Part shown: one piece after another, positions 30,723-37,917 of the stretch | How positions within the stretch are numbered: the first letter of the stretch is position 1 | Layout: each line of letters starts with the position of its first letter | Assembly: GCF_943913955.1 (NCBI RefSeq) | Contig: NZ_CALUAE010000019.1 | Span: 20,965-84,964, forward strand | Length of the DNA stretch: 64,000 bases | Origin: Mycolicibacterium bacteremicum | GTDB lineage: Bacteria > Actinomycetota > Actinomycetes > Mycobacteriales > Mycobacteriaceae | Direction: 5' to 3' | Notes under the pieces: generated by a model | Databases searched by the model: none | Told to the model about the DNA's origin: nothing | Seen by the model: the letters and a program-made list of their open reading frames with translations, nothing else | Translations under genes and position numbers: made by a program

Positions 30723-31280
30723 TTACCGGCTCGGTTCGTCGTCGTCCGTGAACGCCGGTTCGGACAGGTCCGCGGGCGTGCGCTTGCCCTTGGTCTTCTT
30801 CGGTTTCGGCGGCACCAGTTCGACCAGCATGTCGCGCAGGTCCTCCAGCTCGCGGCGCATGTAGTCGCGGGTCGCGACCTCACCGACGGCCAGTCGCAGC
30901 GCCGCCAGCTCGCGGGCCAGGTATTCGGTATCGGCCTTGGTCTGCTCGGCGCGCCGGCGGTCCTCCTCCAGTGCCACCCGGTCACGGTTCTCCTGGCGGT
31001 TCTGCGCCAACAGGATCAACGGTGCCGCGTAGGCCGCCTGGGTGGAGAACGCCAGGTTGAGCAGGATGAACGGGTACGGATCCCACTGCCAGGCGAACGC
31101 ACCGATGTTCAGCAGGATCCAGACGATCACCACGATCGTCTGGATGGCCAGGTAGCGGCCGGTACCCAGGAACCGCGCGATCCGCTCGCTGAACCGGCCC
31201 ACCGCCTCGACATCGAAGCGCGGCCGCAGCGAACGGGACGGCCGCGGCGTGTCGAGTCGCTGCCGTGCCGAATCGCTCAT
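30723..31280 (-). CDS. DUF1003 membrane protein
   Basis: A 185-residue protein of the DUF1003 family, the Rv1231c position. Two transmembrane helices lie at about 45-95 (LAIQTIVVIVWILLNIGAFA and YPFILLNLAFSTQAAYAAPL), followed by ILLAQNRQENRDR and a long acidic/basic coiled coil (EEDRRRAEQTKADTEYLAREL) and a Lys-rich tail. The family's function is not known. ATG at 31280 overlaps the stop of the second micro-ORF in the tandem repeat upstream. Translation therefore probably depends on ribosomes arriving from the MgtE-like gene through that chain. Confidence 0.85.
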   Translation of the reverse strand: MSDSARQRLDTPRPSRSLRPRFDVEAVGRFSERIARFLGTGRYLAIQTIVVIVWILLNIGAFAWQWDPYPFILLNLAFSTQAAYAAPLILLAQNRQENRDRVALEEDRRRAEQTKADTEYLARELAALRLAVGEVATRDYMRRELEDLRDMLVELVPPKPKKTKGKRTPADLSEPAFTDDDEPSR

Positions 31281-31345
31281 GCCAGTTCCTCGCAGGCTCG
31301 GGTCTGGCATGTGTGCTGTTGATTCGCTCGGCGAGCCTCGCTCAT
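31277..31345 (-). CDS. MIRU-like unit 2, 22-residue micro-ORF
   Basis: ATG at 31345 overlaps the stop of unit 1 (ATGA, 31342-31345). The ORF starts MSEARRANQQHTCQTRACEE and its TGA overlaps the DUF1003 ATG (ATGA, 31277-31280). It differs from unit 1 mainly in its last third. Ribosome passage is the likely role; the peptide itself may be inert. Confidence 0.45.
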   Translation of the reverse strand: MSEARRANQQHTCQTRACEELA

Positions 31346-31410
31346 GCGATTCCCTCGCAGGCTCGGATCTCGCATGTGTGCTGTTGATTCGCTCGGCGAG
31401 CCTCGCTCAT
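31281..31410 (-). repeat. Two-copy 65-bp MIRU-like tandem repeat
   Basis: Two head-to-tail 65-base units (31410-31346 and 31345-31281, read on the minus strand) lie between the MgtE-like and DUF1003 genes. Each begins ATGAGCGAGGCTCGCCGAGC and carries GAGCCTGCGAGG near its end. The junction words are the ATGA stop/start overlaps of the flanking genes, so each unit preserves coupling. This matches the architecture described for mycobacterial interspersed repetitive units. Copy number is likely polymorphic. Confidence 0.75.
31342..31410 (-). CDS. MIRU-like unit 1, 22-residue micro-ORF
   Basis: ATG at 31410 overlaps the stop codon of the MgtE-like gene (ATGA, 31407-31410). The ORF starts MSEARRANQQHTCEIRACEG and its TGA overlaps the ATG of unit 2. 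The 65-base period is not a multiple of three, so each unit shifts frame and needs re-initiation at every ATGA. Confidence 0.45.
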   Translation of the reverse strand: MSEARRANQQHTCEIRACEGIA

Positions 31411-32699
31411 GTCGCAGGCTCCTTCACGATCACCGGTTCGCCCTCACCCTCGCGCCAGTCGTCGGGCAGCAGATGGTCGAGCACGTCGTCGACCGACACC
31501 GCGCCCAGCAGATGATTCTCCTCATCGACCACCGGGCCGCACACCAGGTTGTAGGCGGCGAAGTACCGCGTCAGCGCACCCAGTGGCTGCTCGGGGCGCA
31601 GGCTGGGCAGATCGGTGTCGACGATGCCGCTGACCAGCGCGGCCGGCGGTTCGCGCAGCAAGCGCTGCAGATGCACACAGCCCAGATAGCGGCCGGTCGG
31701 CGTGGCGGTCGGCGGACGCACCACGAACACCAGTGAGGCCAGCGCCGGCGTGAGGTCCGGATCGCGGACGCGAGCCAGCGCCTCGGCGACCGTGGTGTCG
31801 GGGGCCAGCACCACCGGCTCGGAGGTCATCAAGCCGCCCGCGGTGTTCGGCGAATGGCTCAGCAGCCGTCGGACGTCCTCGGAGTCCTCGGGGTCCATCC
31901 GGCGCAGGAACTGCTCGGCATCGGCCGGGGACATCGACCCCAGCAGGTCGGCGGCGTCGTCGGGATCCATCGCCTCCAGGACGTCGGCCGCGCGTTCGGT
32001 CTTGAGCTGGCGCAACACCGCGGCCTGCTCGTCCTCGGGCAGCTCCTGCAGCACGTCGGCCAGTCGCTCGTCGTCGAGGGCGTTGACGACCTCGAAGCGA
32101 CGCTTGGCGGGCAGGTCGCGGATGGCGTCGGCGACCTCGATCGGACGCTGACCCTGGAACTGTTCGAGCAGCTGGGCCACACCCTGGTCTGGCATCGCCA
32201 GCCCGGACGGCGTCAGGCCGTGCACATGCTTCCAGTCCACCGAGTAGACGTTGCTGCGCCGGCCGAGGCGCCGCTGCGGACGCACCGCCACCTTGGTCAC
32301 CATCCAGTCCCTGGTGCGGGTCTGCTCGATGCCCAGGTCGACGACGATGACGTCGAGACCGGCGAGCTGGCTCAGGTCGGGATCGTCGACGCGGACCCGG
32401 GTCTCCAGCACCTGCCCCAGCGCGAGCACCTCACCGGGCCGCTGCGAGAACCGGCGTAGCGAGACGTTCCCGGTGGACAGCGTCACGGTGCCCGGCTCGA
32501 TCGCGGTGACCCGCAGGATCGGCACGAAAATCCTTTTGCGAGTGAGCAATTCGACCACCAGGCCGAGGACCCGCGGTTGCTGCCGGACGATGCTGATGCT
32601 GACCACGATGTCGCGGACGCGTCCGACGGACTCGCCGTCGGGGCCCAGGACGACCATGCCCGCCAGGCGGGCCGCATACACCCGGGTGACCGCAACCAT
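31407..32699 (-). CDS. MgtE N-domain/CBS protein without transport domain (Rv1232c-like)
   Basis: A 430-residue cytosolic protein. An N-terminal PRC-barrel-like domain (1-110, RLAGMVVLGPDGESVGRVRD) precedes the superhelical MgtE N-domain (about 165-275, with DVLQELPEDEQAAVLRQLK and MDPDDAADLLGSM repeats) and two CBS motifs (SEPVVLAPDTTVAEALARV; FAAYNLVCGPVVDEENHLL). The five-helix MgtE channel is missing, so it cannot carry Mg2+ itself. It may sense Mg2+ or nucleotide for another protein, possibly CorA at 40.6 kb; that is speculation. ATG at 32699 has TACGCT seven bases upstream. It leads the operon containing the MIRU-like repeat and DUF1003. Confidence 0.82.
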   Translation of the reverse strand: MVAVTRVYAARLAGMVVLGPDGESVGRVRDIVVSISIVRQQPRVLGLVVELLTRKRIFVPILRVTAIEPGTVTLSTGNVSLRRFSQRPGEVLALGQVLETRVRVDDPDLSQLAGLDVIVVDLGIEQTRTRDWMVTKVAVRPQRRLGRRSNVYSVDWKHVHGLTPSGLAMPDQGVAQLLEQFQGQRPIEVADAIRDLPAKRRFEVVNALDDERLADVLQELPEDEQAAVLRQLKTERAADVLEAMDPDDAADLLGSMSPADAEQFLRRMDPEDSEDVRRLLSHSPNTAGGLMTSEPVVLAPDTTVAEALARVRDPDLTPALASLVFVVRPPTATPTGRYLGCVHLQRLLREPPAALVSGIVDTDLPSLRPEQPLGALTRYFAAYNLVCGPVVDEENHLLGAVSVDDVLDHLLPDDWREGEGEPVIVKEPAT

Positions 32700-32724
32700 G
32701 CCCCAAAGCGTAGAGACTTGGGGC
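32700..32724. promoter_or_regulatory. Overlapping divergent leaderless promoter inside an inverted repeat
   Basis: The 25 bases between the start codons hold the inverted repeat GCCCCAA..TTGGGGC at the two edges. Minus strand TACGCT (32712 to 32707) is seven bases from the MgtE-like ATG. Plus strand TAGAGA (32711-32716) is eight bases from the CitE-like GTG. The two -10s share TA at 32711-32712. Both genes should be leaderless and mutually exclusive in initiation. Confidence 0.5.
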
Positions 32725-33684
32725 GTGGACAACGTGTATCGCCCCCGCCGAACCTGCCTGTCGGTGCCGGGTAGCAGCGACAAGATGATCGAGAAGGCCA
32801 AGACGCTCGCCGCCGACCAGGTGTTCCTGGATCTGGAGGACGCAGTGGCCGCCGACGCCAAGGACGCTGCGCGGGTGCGGGTCGCCGAGGCGCTGGCCGA
32901 GCCGGGCTGGTCGGCGGACGCGCTGCGCGGGGTGCGGGTCAACGACTGGACGACAGCATGGACACACGCCGACGTCATCGAGGTCGTCTCCCGGGCCGGC
33001 GCCCACCTCGACGTCATCGTCCTGCCCAAGGTGCCCGACGCCACCCACGTCCATGCGCTGGACATGCTGCTGACCCAGCTGGAGAAGACACACGGTCTGC
33101 CGGTGGGCCGCATCGGCATCGAACCGCAGATCGAGAACGCCCAGGGTCTGGTGAACATCAACGCCATCGCCGCCGCGCCGCGGGTGCAGGCGCTGGTGCT
33201 CGGCCCGGGCGACATGGCGGCCAGCCTGAACATGCGCACCTTGGAGGTCGGTGGTCAGCCCGAGGGCTACGACATCGGCGATGCGCACCACCACGTGCTG
33301 ATGACCATCCTGATCGCCGCGCGTGCCCGGGGCATCAACGCCATCGACGGGCCGTATGTGAAGGTGCGCGATGTCGACGGGTTCCGCCGGGTCGCGGGCC
33401 GCTCGGCCGCGCTCGGCTACGACGGCAAGTGGGTACTGCACCCCGACCAGATCACCGCGGGCAACGAACTGTTCAGCCCGCGGCAGGCCGATTACGATCA
33501 CGCCGAATTGATCCTGGAGGCCTACGAATGGCACACCTCGCAGGCGGGCGGTGCGCGCGGGGCGGTGATGCTCGGCGACGAGATGATCGACGAGGCCAGC
33601 CGCAAGATGGCGTTGGTGGTGGCGGGCAAGGGTCGGGCGGCCGGCATGGCGCGCACCGGTGAGCCCTACCGGCCGCCGGCCTAG
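32725..33684 (+). CDS. HpcH/HpaI-aldolase family CoA-ester lyase (CitE-like)
   Basis: A 319-residue TIM-barrel lyase of the CitE/beta-subunit type, cleaving or forming a carbon-carbon bond in a CoA thioester such as malyl-, citramalyl- or related CoA. The N-terminal RRTCLSVPGSSDKMIEKA is the family's arginine/phosphate loop, DQVFLDLEDAV carries the early metal-side acid, IGIEPQIENAQGLVNI the catalytic glutamate, and LVLGPGDMAAS the metal aspartate. It lacks lipoyl-citrate lyase partners, so it is not a citrate lyase. GTG at 32725 is set by family length and the divergent -10. Its 3' end overlaps the DUF4190 gene by four bases. Substrate is not decided. Confidence 0.85.
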   Translation: MDNVYRPRRTCLSVPGSSDKMIEKAKTLAADQVFLDLEDAVAADAKDAARVRVAEALAEPGWSADALRGVRVNDWTTAWTHADVIEVVSRAGAHLDVIVLPKVPDATHVHALDMLLTQLEKTHGLPVGRIGIEPQIENAQGLVNINAIAAAPRVQALVLGPGDMAASLNMRTLEVGGQPEGYDIGDAHHHVLMTILIAARARGINAIDGPYVKVRDVDGFRRVAGRSAALGYDGKWVLHPDQITAGNELFSPRQADYDHAELILEAYEWHTSQAGGARGAVMLGDEMIDEASRKMALVVAGKGRAAGMARTGEPYRPPA

Positions 33685-34046
33685 GCGGTCAGGCCGGTGG
33701 CGAACACCCCGATCCAGAGCAGGAATCCCAGCGCCATGAATGCGGTGACCAGACCGCCGATGATCGTCGCGGCCAGGGCCAGCCCGTAACCGTCCTGGCC
33801 GGTCTGCCTGGTCTGGCGCATCGCGATGACGCCGAGGATCAGGCCTGCCACCGACGGCAGCCCGCAGAACACCAGACCGGCCAGCGCGCTGACCAGTGCG
33901 CCGATCGCCATCCCGCTGGTGCCCGGGGGCTTGTAGGGGGCGGGGAACGGGTAGGCCGGGTAGCCGTTGTATCCGGGGTAGGGCGGCGGGACCGGCGGCG
34001 GCAGTCCGGCGTCGTCGGGGTAGTCGAACGGACGGCCGTCGGTCAC
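33681..34046 (-). CDS. DUF4190 membrane protein, short paralogue
   Basis: A 121-residue protein with a Pro/Tyr/Gly-rich cytosolic start (about 14-45, PPPVPPPYPGYNGYPAYPFP) and two transmembrane helices around a Q/R loop (AIGALVSALAGLVFCGLPSV; IIGGLVTAFMALGFLLWIG). The VIAMRQTRQTGQDGYGLALA link is the DUF4190 signature. Function unknown. It is the second of two tandem paralogues, joined by an ATGA overlap (34043-34046). Confidence 0.78.
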   Translation of the reverse strand: MTDGRPFDYPDDAGLPPPVPPPYPGYNGYPAYPFPAPYKPPGTSGMAIGALVSALAGLVFCGLPSVAGLILGVIAMRQTRQTGQDGYGLALAATIIGGLVTAFMALGFLLWIGVFATGLTA

Positions 34047-34798
34047 GGGGAGACGCTGGCTATGCCGAAGAGCAGGACCCCCAGCGCGATGCCGAGGACC
34101 AGCAGCAGCCCACCCAGCACGATGCCGGAGATGGCCAGCTCCTTACCGCGCTGGCCGGTTCGCTTGATCTGGTTCAGCGCGACGATGCCCAGCACGATCC
34201 CGGCGATGGCGGCCGGCGGGCCACCGAAGAAACAGAAGAAGAACAGCGGGATGGACAGTCCGGAGCAGACCAGTGAGGCGATCGCCGAGTTGTTCTGCGG
34301 GGCGACGGCCGGCCCGCCGTAGGGCGGTGGGTATCCGGGGGCGCCATAGGGTGGCGGCGCGCCGAACTGCGGAGGGAACGGCGGTGGGGCGCCGTATCCC
34401 GGCTGGGGCGGTGGGTATCCGGGTCCGCCATAACCCGGCGGCGGGTAGGCGGCGCCGGGATCTGCGCCGTACCCCGGGGGCGGATACCCGGTGTCCTGTG
34501 GTGCGCCGTACCCCGGGGGAGGCGGCGGGTACCCGGTGGCCGAGTAGTCCGGTGCGGTGTTGCCGGGATGCGGATAGCCCTGCGGCGGGGCGGTCGGCTC
34601 GGGCTGGCCGTAGGCAGGCGGCGGGGTGTAGTCCGGGAAAGTCGGTGACTGGCCGGCGGCCTGCTCGATGGGCGGTGCCTCATACCCGGCCGCGGTCGGC
34701 TCGGAACCCGAACCGGAACCGGACCCCGCACCGGCATCCGAATCCGAACCCGACCGTGACGACGGCGTTGCTGCTGCGTCCTCTCCCGGATTGGTCAT
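34043..34798 (-). CDS. DUF4190 membrane protein with long Pro/Gly/Tyr-rich N terminus
   Basis: A 251-residue protein. Residues 1-160 are low-complexity: Ser/Gly/Asp at the start, then repeated PPPGYGAPQ, PPPGYGGPG and PPYGAPGYP units. The C-terminal ~90 residues have two membrane helices and the DUF4190 loop VALNQIKRTGQRGKELAISG, so it is a paralogue of the gene behind it. The tail could form a weak, condensate-like scaffold at the membrane; this is inference. ATG at 34798 has TAGGTT six bases upstream and a GGAGG, so leadered or leaderless starts are both possible. Confidence 0.75.
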   Translation of the reverse strand: MTNPGEDAAATPSSRSGSDSDAGAGSGSGSGSEPTAAGYEAPPIEQAAGQSPTFPDYTPPPAYGQPEPTAPPQGYPHPGNTAPDYSATGYPPPPPGYGAPQDTGYPPPGYGADPGAAYPPPGYGGPGYPPPQPGYGAPPPFPPQFGAPPPYGAPGYPPPYGGPAVAPQNNSAIASLVCSGLSIPLFFFCFFGGPPAAIAGIVLGIVALNQIKRTGQRGKELAISGIVLGGLLLVLGIALGVLLFGIASVSP

Positions 34799-34927
34799 CC
34801 TCCAAACCTAGCGTACGTGCTGGTCTGCGGGATGATTCGGCAATGTGGGCACGGGTACCCACGATGGCGCGTTCAGGCATAGGGTTGTTGCGCATACCGG
34901 CTGTTTCACGTGAGGAGAGCAGAAGCC

Positions 34928-35440
34928 ATGACGGGTCCCCTTCGACCAGGCCAAGACCCGGCGGGACGGCCGGGTGCACGCGGGCCCGCCGCGCTGCCCA
35001 CCCCGCCCAAGGGGTGGCCCATCGGCTCGTACCCCACCTACGCCGAGGCGCAGCGCGCGGTGGATTACCTCTCCGATCAACAGTTTCCGGTTGAACAGGT
35101 CACCATCGTCGGGGTCGACCTGATGCAGGTCGAGCGCGTCACCGGACGGCTGTCGTGGCCCAAGGTGCTCGGTGGTGGCGTGTTGTCGGGTGCCTGGCTG
35201 GGTCTGTTCATCGGCCTGATCCTGGGCTTCTTCAGTCCGAGCCCGTGGGGAGCGTTGGCCACCGGCCTGATCGCCGGTGTGTTCTTCGGTCTGATCACCT
35301 CGGCCATCCCGTATGCGATGGCGCGCGGCACAAGGGATTTCAGCTCCACGTTGCAACTGGTGGCCGGTCGCTACGACGTGCTCTGCGATCCGCAGGGTGC
35401 CGAGCAGGGGCGGGATCTGCTGGCACGCTTGACGATCTGA
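34928..35440 (+). CDS. General stress-type membrane protein (Rv1234-like)
   Basis: A 170-residue protein. A short Pro-rich start leads into a GsiB/YflT-like module (PIGSYPTYAEAQRAVDYLSD, then QVTIVGVDLMQVERVTGRL). A two-helix glycine-rich membrane hairpin follows (LGGGVLSGAWLGLFIGLILG; ALATGLIAGVFFGLITSAIP), then a cytosolic YDVLCDP end. The family is linked to stress in actinobacteria without a known activity. ATG at 34928 has GAGGAG upstream. It is followed by the trehalose importer genes, separated by a structured leader. Confidence 0.8.
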   Translation: MTGPLRPGQDPAGRPGARGPAALPTPPKGWPIGSYPTYAEAQRAVDYLSDQQFPVEQVTIVGVDLMQVERVTGRLSWPKVLGGGVLSGAWLGLFIGLILGFFSPSPWGALATGLIAGVFFGLITSAIPYAMARGTRDFSSTLQLVAGRYDVLCDPQGAEQGRDLLARLTI

Positions 35441-35562
35441 TCGCCCGACGCGCCCACGAAGTGGTTGCATAGTACGCGTCTGTGGATCTACGTTGGCCCG
35501 GCAGGAGGTTCGCTCCTGCACGTCGCCATGGCGGCGACATCGGACGCAGACGGAGGCCGGTA
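35441..35562 (+). promoter_or_regulatory. Leader of lpqY-sugABC with two hairpins
   Basis: Two perfect six-pair hairpins precede lpqY: CAGGAG(GTTCG)CTCCTG (35502-35518) and GTCGCC(ATGGC)GGCGAC (35522-35538). GGAGG (35552-35556) then precedes the GTG at 35563. They may be a terminator for the upstream gene or a control leader. Confidence 0.4.
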
Positions 35563-36960
35563 GTGCGCACACGACGGCTTTGTGCGGCGGTGATGGCTGC
35601 AGTGACGGCCGGGTCGATCACGACGGCGTGTGGTTCCGCCGACGACGGCATCGTCATCAGCTACTACACACCCGCCAATGAGATGGCAACGTTCACCGCG
35701 GTTGCGCAGAAGTGCAACGAAGAACTCGGTGGGCGTTTCACCATCCGACAGGTTTCGTTGCCCAAGGGCGCCGACGATCAGCGCCTGCAGCTGGCCCGGC
35801 GGCTCACCGGCAACGACAAATCGCTCGACGTGATGGCGCTGGACGTGGTGTGGACCGCGGAGTTCGCCGAAGCCGGTTGGGCGCTGCCACTCTCGGACGA
35901 CCCGGCGGGCCAGGCCGAGTCCGACGCGACCGAGAACACCCTGCCCGGCCCGCTGGAAACCGCCAAGTGGCAGGATAAGCTCTACGCCGCCCCGATCAGC
36001 ACCAACACCCAAATGCTGTGGTACCGGGCCGATCTGATGCCCGCGCCGCCGGCGACCTGGGATCAGATGGTGGCCGAGGCCAAGAGGCAGTATGCCGCGG
36101 GCGGACCGAGTTGGATCGCCGTCCAGGGCAAGCAGTACGAGGGTCTGGTGGTGTGGTTCAACACGCTACTGGAGAGCGCCGGGGGACAGGTGCTCTCCGA
36201 GGATGGGCAGACCGTCACGCTGACCGACACCCCCGAACACCGCGCCGCCACGGTCAAGGCCTTGCAGATCATCAAAGACGTTGCCACGGCACCGGGTGCG
36301 GACCCGTCGATCACCCAGACCGATGAGGGCACCGCGCGTCTTGCGTTGGAGCAGGGCAAAGCCGCCCTCGAGGTCAACTGGCCGTTCGTGCTGCCCTCGA
36401 TGCTGGAGAACGCGGTCAAGGGCGGCGTCCCGTTCCTGCCGCTCAACCAGGATCCGACGCTGGCCAGTGCGATCAACGATGCCGGTAGCTTCTCGCCGAG
36501 CGACGAGCAGTTCGACGTCGCCTACGAGGCCAGCAAGAAGGTGTTCGGCTTCGCGCCGTTCCCGAGCGTGATCGAGGGCGCGCAGGCCAAGGTCACCCTG
36601 GGTGGGCTGAACCTCGCCGTGGGCAAGAACACCCAGCACAAGGCCGAGGCGTTCGAGGCCATCCGCTGCCTGCGCAATGTCGACAACCAGCGCTACACCT
36701 CGGTCGAGGGTGGCCTGCCCGCGGTGCGGGCCTCGTTGTACGACGACCCGGCGTTCCAGGAGAAGTACCCGCAGTACGAGATCATCCGCCAGCAGCTGAC
36801 CAACGCCGCGGTGCGTCCGGCCACGCCGGTGTATCAGGCGCTGTCGACCCGGATCTCGGCCACGCTGGCCCCGATCACCGAGATCGACCCGGAGCGCACG
36901 GCCGATGAGCTGACCGAGCAGGTGCAGAAGGCGATCGACGGTAAGGGGCTCATCCCGTGA
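35563..36960 (+). CDS. lpqY: Trehalose-binding lipoprotein LpqY
   Basis: A 465-residue substrate-binding lipoprotein (468 in M. tuberculosis) of the trehalose-specific importer LpqY-SugABC, which recycles trehalose released during mycolate transfer. GTG at 35563 opens a signal sequence MRTRRLCAAVMAAVTAGSIT with lipobox ITTAC, lipidated at C23. The mature part is a type I extracellular sugar-binding fold (YYTPANEMATFTAVAQKCNE; VMALDVVWTAEFAEAGWALP). Upstream frame to 35482 is rejected because it would bury the signal peptide. A small coupled ORF links it to sugA. Confidence 0.95.
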   Translation: MRTRRLCAAVMAAVTAGSITTACGSADDGIVISYYTPANEMATFTAVAQKCNEELGGRFTIRQVSLPKGADDQRLQLARRLTGNDKSLDVMALDVVWTAEFAEAGWALPLSDDPAGQAESDATENTLPGPLETAKWQDKLYAAPISTNTQMLWYRADLMPAPPATWDQMVAEAKRQYAAGGPSWIAVQGKQYEGLVVWFNTLLESAGGQVLSEDGQTVTLTDTPEHRAATVKALQIIKDVATAPGADPSITQTDEGTARLALEQGKAALEVNWPFVLPSMLENAVKGGVPFLPLNQDPTLASAINDAGSFSPSDEQFDVAYEASKKVFGFAPFPSVIEGAQAKVTLGGLNLAVGKNTQHKAEAFEAIRCLRNVDNQRYTSVEGGLPAVRASLYDDPAFQEKYPQYEIIRQQLTNAAVRPATPVYQALSTRISATLAPITEIDPERTADELTEQVQKAIDGKGLIP

Positions 36961-36992
36961 TCGAGGCAGAAGCGGAGCGGGATCGCCCATGA
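36957..36992 (+). CDS. Coupled 11-residue micro-ORF between lpqY and sugA
   Basis: GTG overlaps the lpqY stop (GTGA) and the TGA overlaps the sugA ATG (ATGA). Peptide MIEAEAERDRP. Length and position equal those of the micro-ORF at 37882. It may simply keep ribosomes moving across the junction. Confidence 0.35.
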   Translation: MIEAEAERDRP

Positions 36993-37885
36993 GTACCAAG
37001 ACCGATGACCTCGCCGCACAGCGCAGGCTGGCCTACTGGCTGATCAGCCCGGCGGTGTTCCTGATGCTCGCGGTCACCGCCTACCCGATCGGGTACGCGG
37101 TCTGGCTCAGCCTGCAGCGCTACAACCTGGCCGCCCCCGATGATGTCGAGTTCATCGGGCTGGGCAACTATCAGACCATCCTCACCGACCGGTACTGGTG
37201 GACGGCCTTCGCGGTGACGGTGGGCATCACCATCGTCTCGGTGGCCATCGAGTTCGTCCTCGGTATGGCGCTCGCACTCGTCATGCACCGCACCATCTTC
37301 GGCAAGGGCACGGTGCGCACCGCGATCCTGGTGCCCTACGGCATCGTGACCGTCGCGGCGTCCTACAGCTGGTACTACGCCTGGACGCCGGGAACCGGAT
37401 ATCTGGCCAATCTGCTACCCGACGGCAGTGCCCCACTGACCGAACAACTTCCGTCGCTGGCCATCGTGGTGCTCGCCGAGGTGTGGAAGACGACGCCGTT
37501 CATGGCGCTGCTGCTGCTGGCGGGTCTGGCCCTGGTGCCCCAGGATCTGCTCAACGCCGCTCAGGTCGACGGGGCCGGTGCCTGGAAGCGCCTGACCAAG
37601 GTGATCCTGCCACTGATCAAGCCCGCGATCCTGGTGGCACTGCTGTTCCGCACACTGGACGCGTTCCGCATCTTCGACAACATCTACGTGCTCACCGGCG
37701 GGGCCAACGACACCGGATCGGTCTCGATCCTGGGTTACGACAATCTGTTCAAGGCGTTCAACCTCGGCCTGGGCTCGGCCATCAGCGTGCTGATCTTCCT
37801 GTGCGTCGCGGTGATCGCCTTCATCTTCATCAAGATCTTCGGAGCTGCGGCGCCGGGTAGCGAAGACGAGAGGGCCGGGCGATGA
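36989..37885 (+). CDS. sugA: Trehalose ABC transporter permease SugA
   Basis: A 298-residue inner-membrane permease with six predicted helices. Membrane start AYWLISPAVFLMLAVTAYPI is followed by the first periplasmic loop of a MalF-type subunit. The EAA loop that contacts the ATPase is visible as DLLNAAQVDGAGAWKRLTKVILP (about 184-206). With SugB it forms the channel of the LpqY-SugABC importer. The start overlaps the micro-ORF stop. Confidence 0.94.
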   Translation: MSTKTDDLAAQRRLAYWLISPAVFLMLAVTAYPIGYAVWLSLQRYNLAAPDDVEFIGLGNYQTILTDRYWWTAFAVTVGITIVSVAIEFVLGMALALVMHRTIFGKGTVRTAILVPYGIVTVAASYSWYYAWTPGTGYLANLLPDGSAPLTEQLPSLAIVVLAEVWKTTPFMALLLLAGLALVPQDLLNAAQVDGAGAWKRLTKVILPLIKPAILVALLFRTLDAFRIFDNIYVLTGGANDTGSVSILGYDNLFKAFNLGLGSAISVLIFLCVAVIAFIFIKIFGAAAPGSEDERAGR

Positions 37886-37917
37886 GCGTGTGCGCGAAGA
37901 GCAGAGGGAACGGATGA
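37882..37917 (+). CDS. Coupled 11-residue micro-ORF between sugA and sugB
   Basis: ATG overlaps the sugA stop (ATGA) and its TGA overlaps the sugB ATG (ATGA). Peptide MSVCAKSRGNG. The DNA contains GTGTGCGCGAAGAGCAGAGG, which looks like a dispersed mycobacterial word. The alternative reading is an N-terminal extension of SugB from GTG 37890. Confidence 0.35.
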   Translation: MSVCAKSRGNG

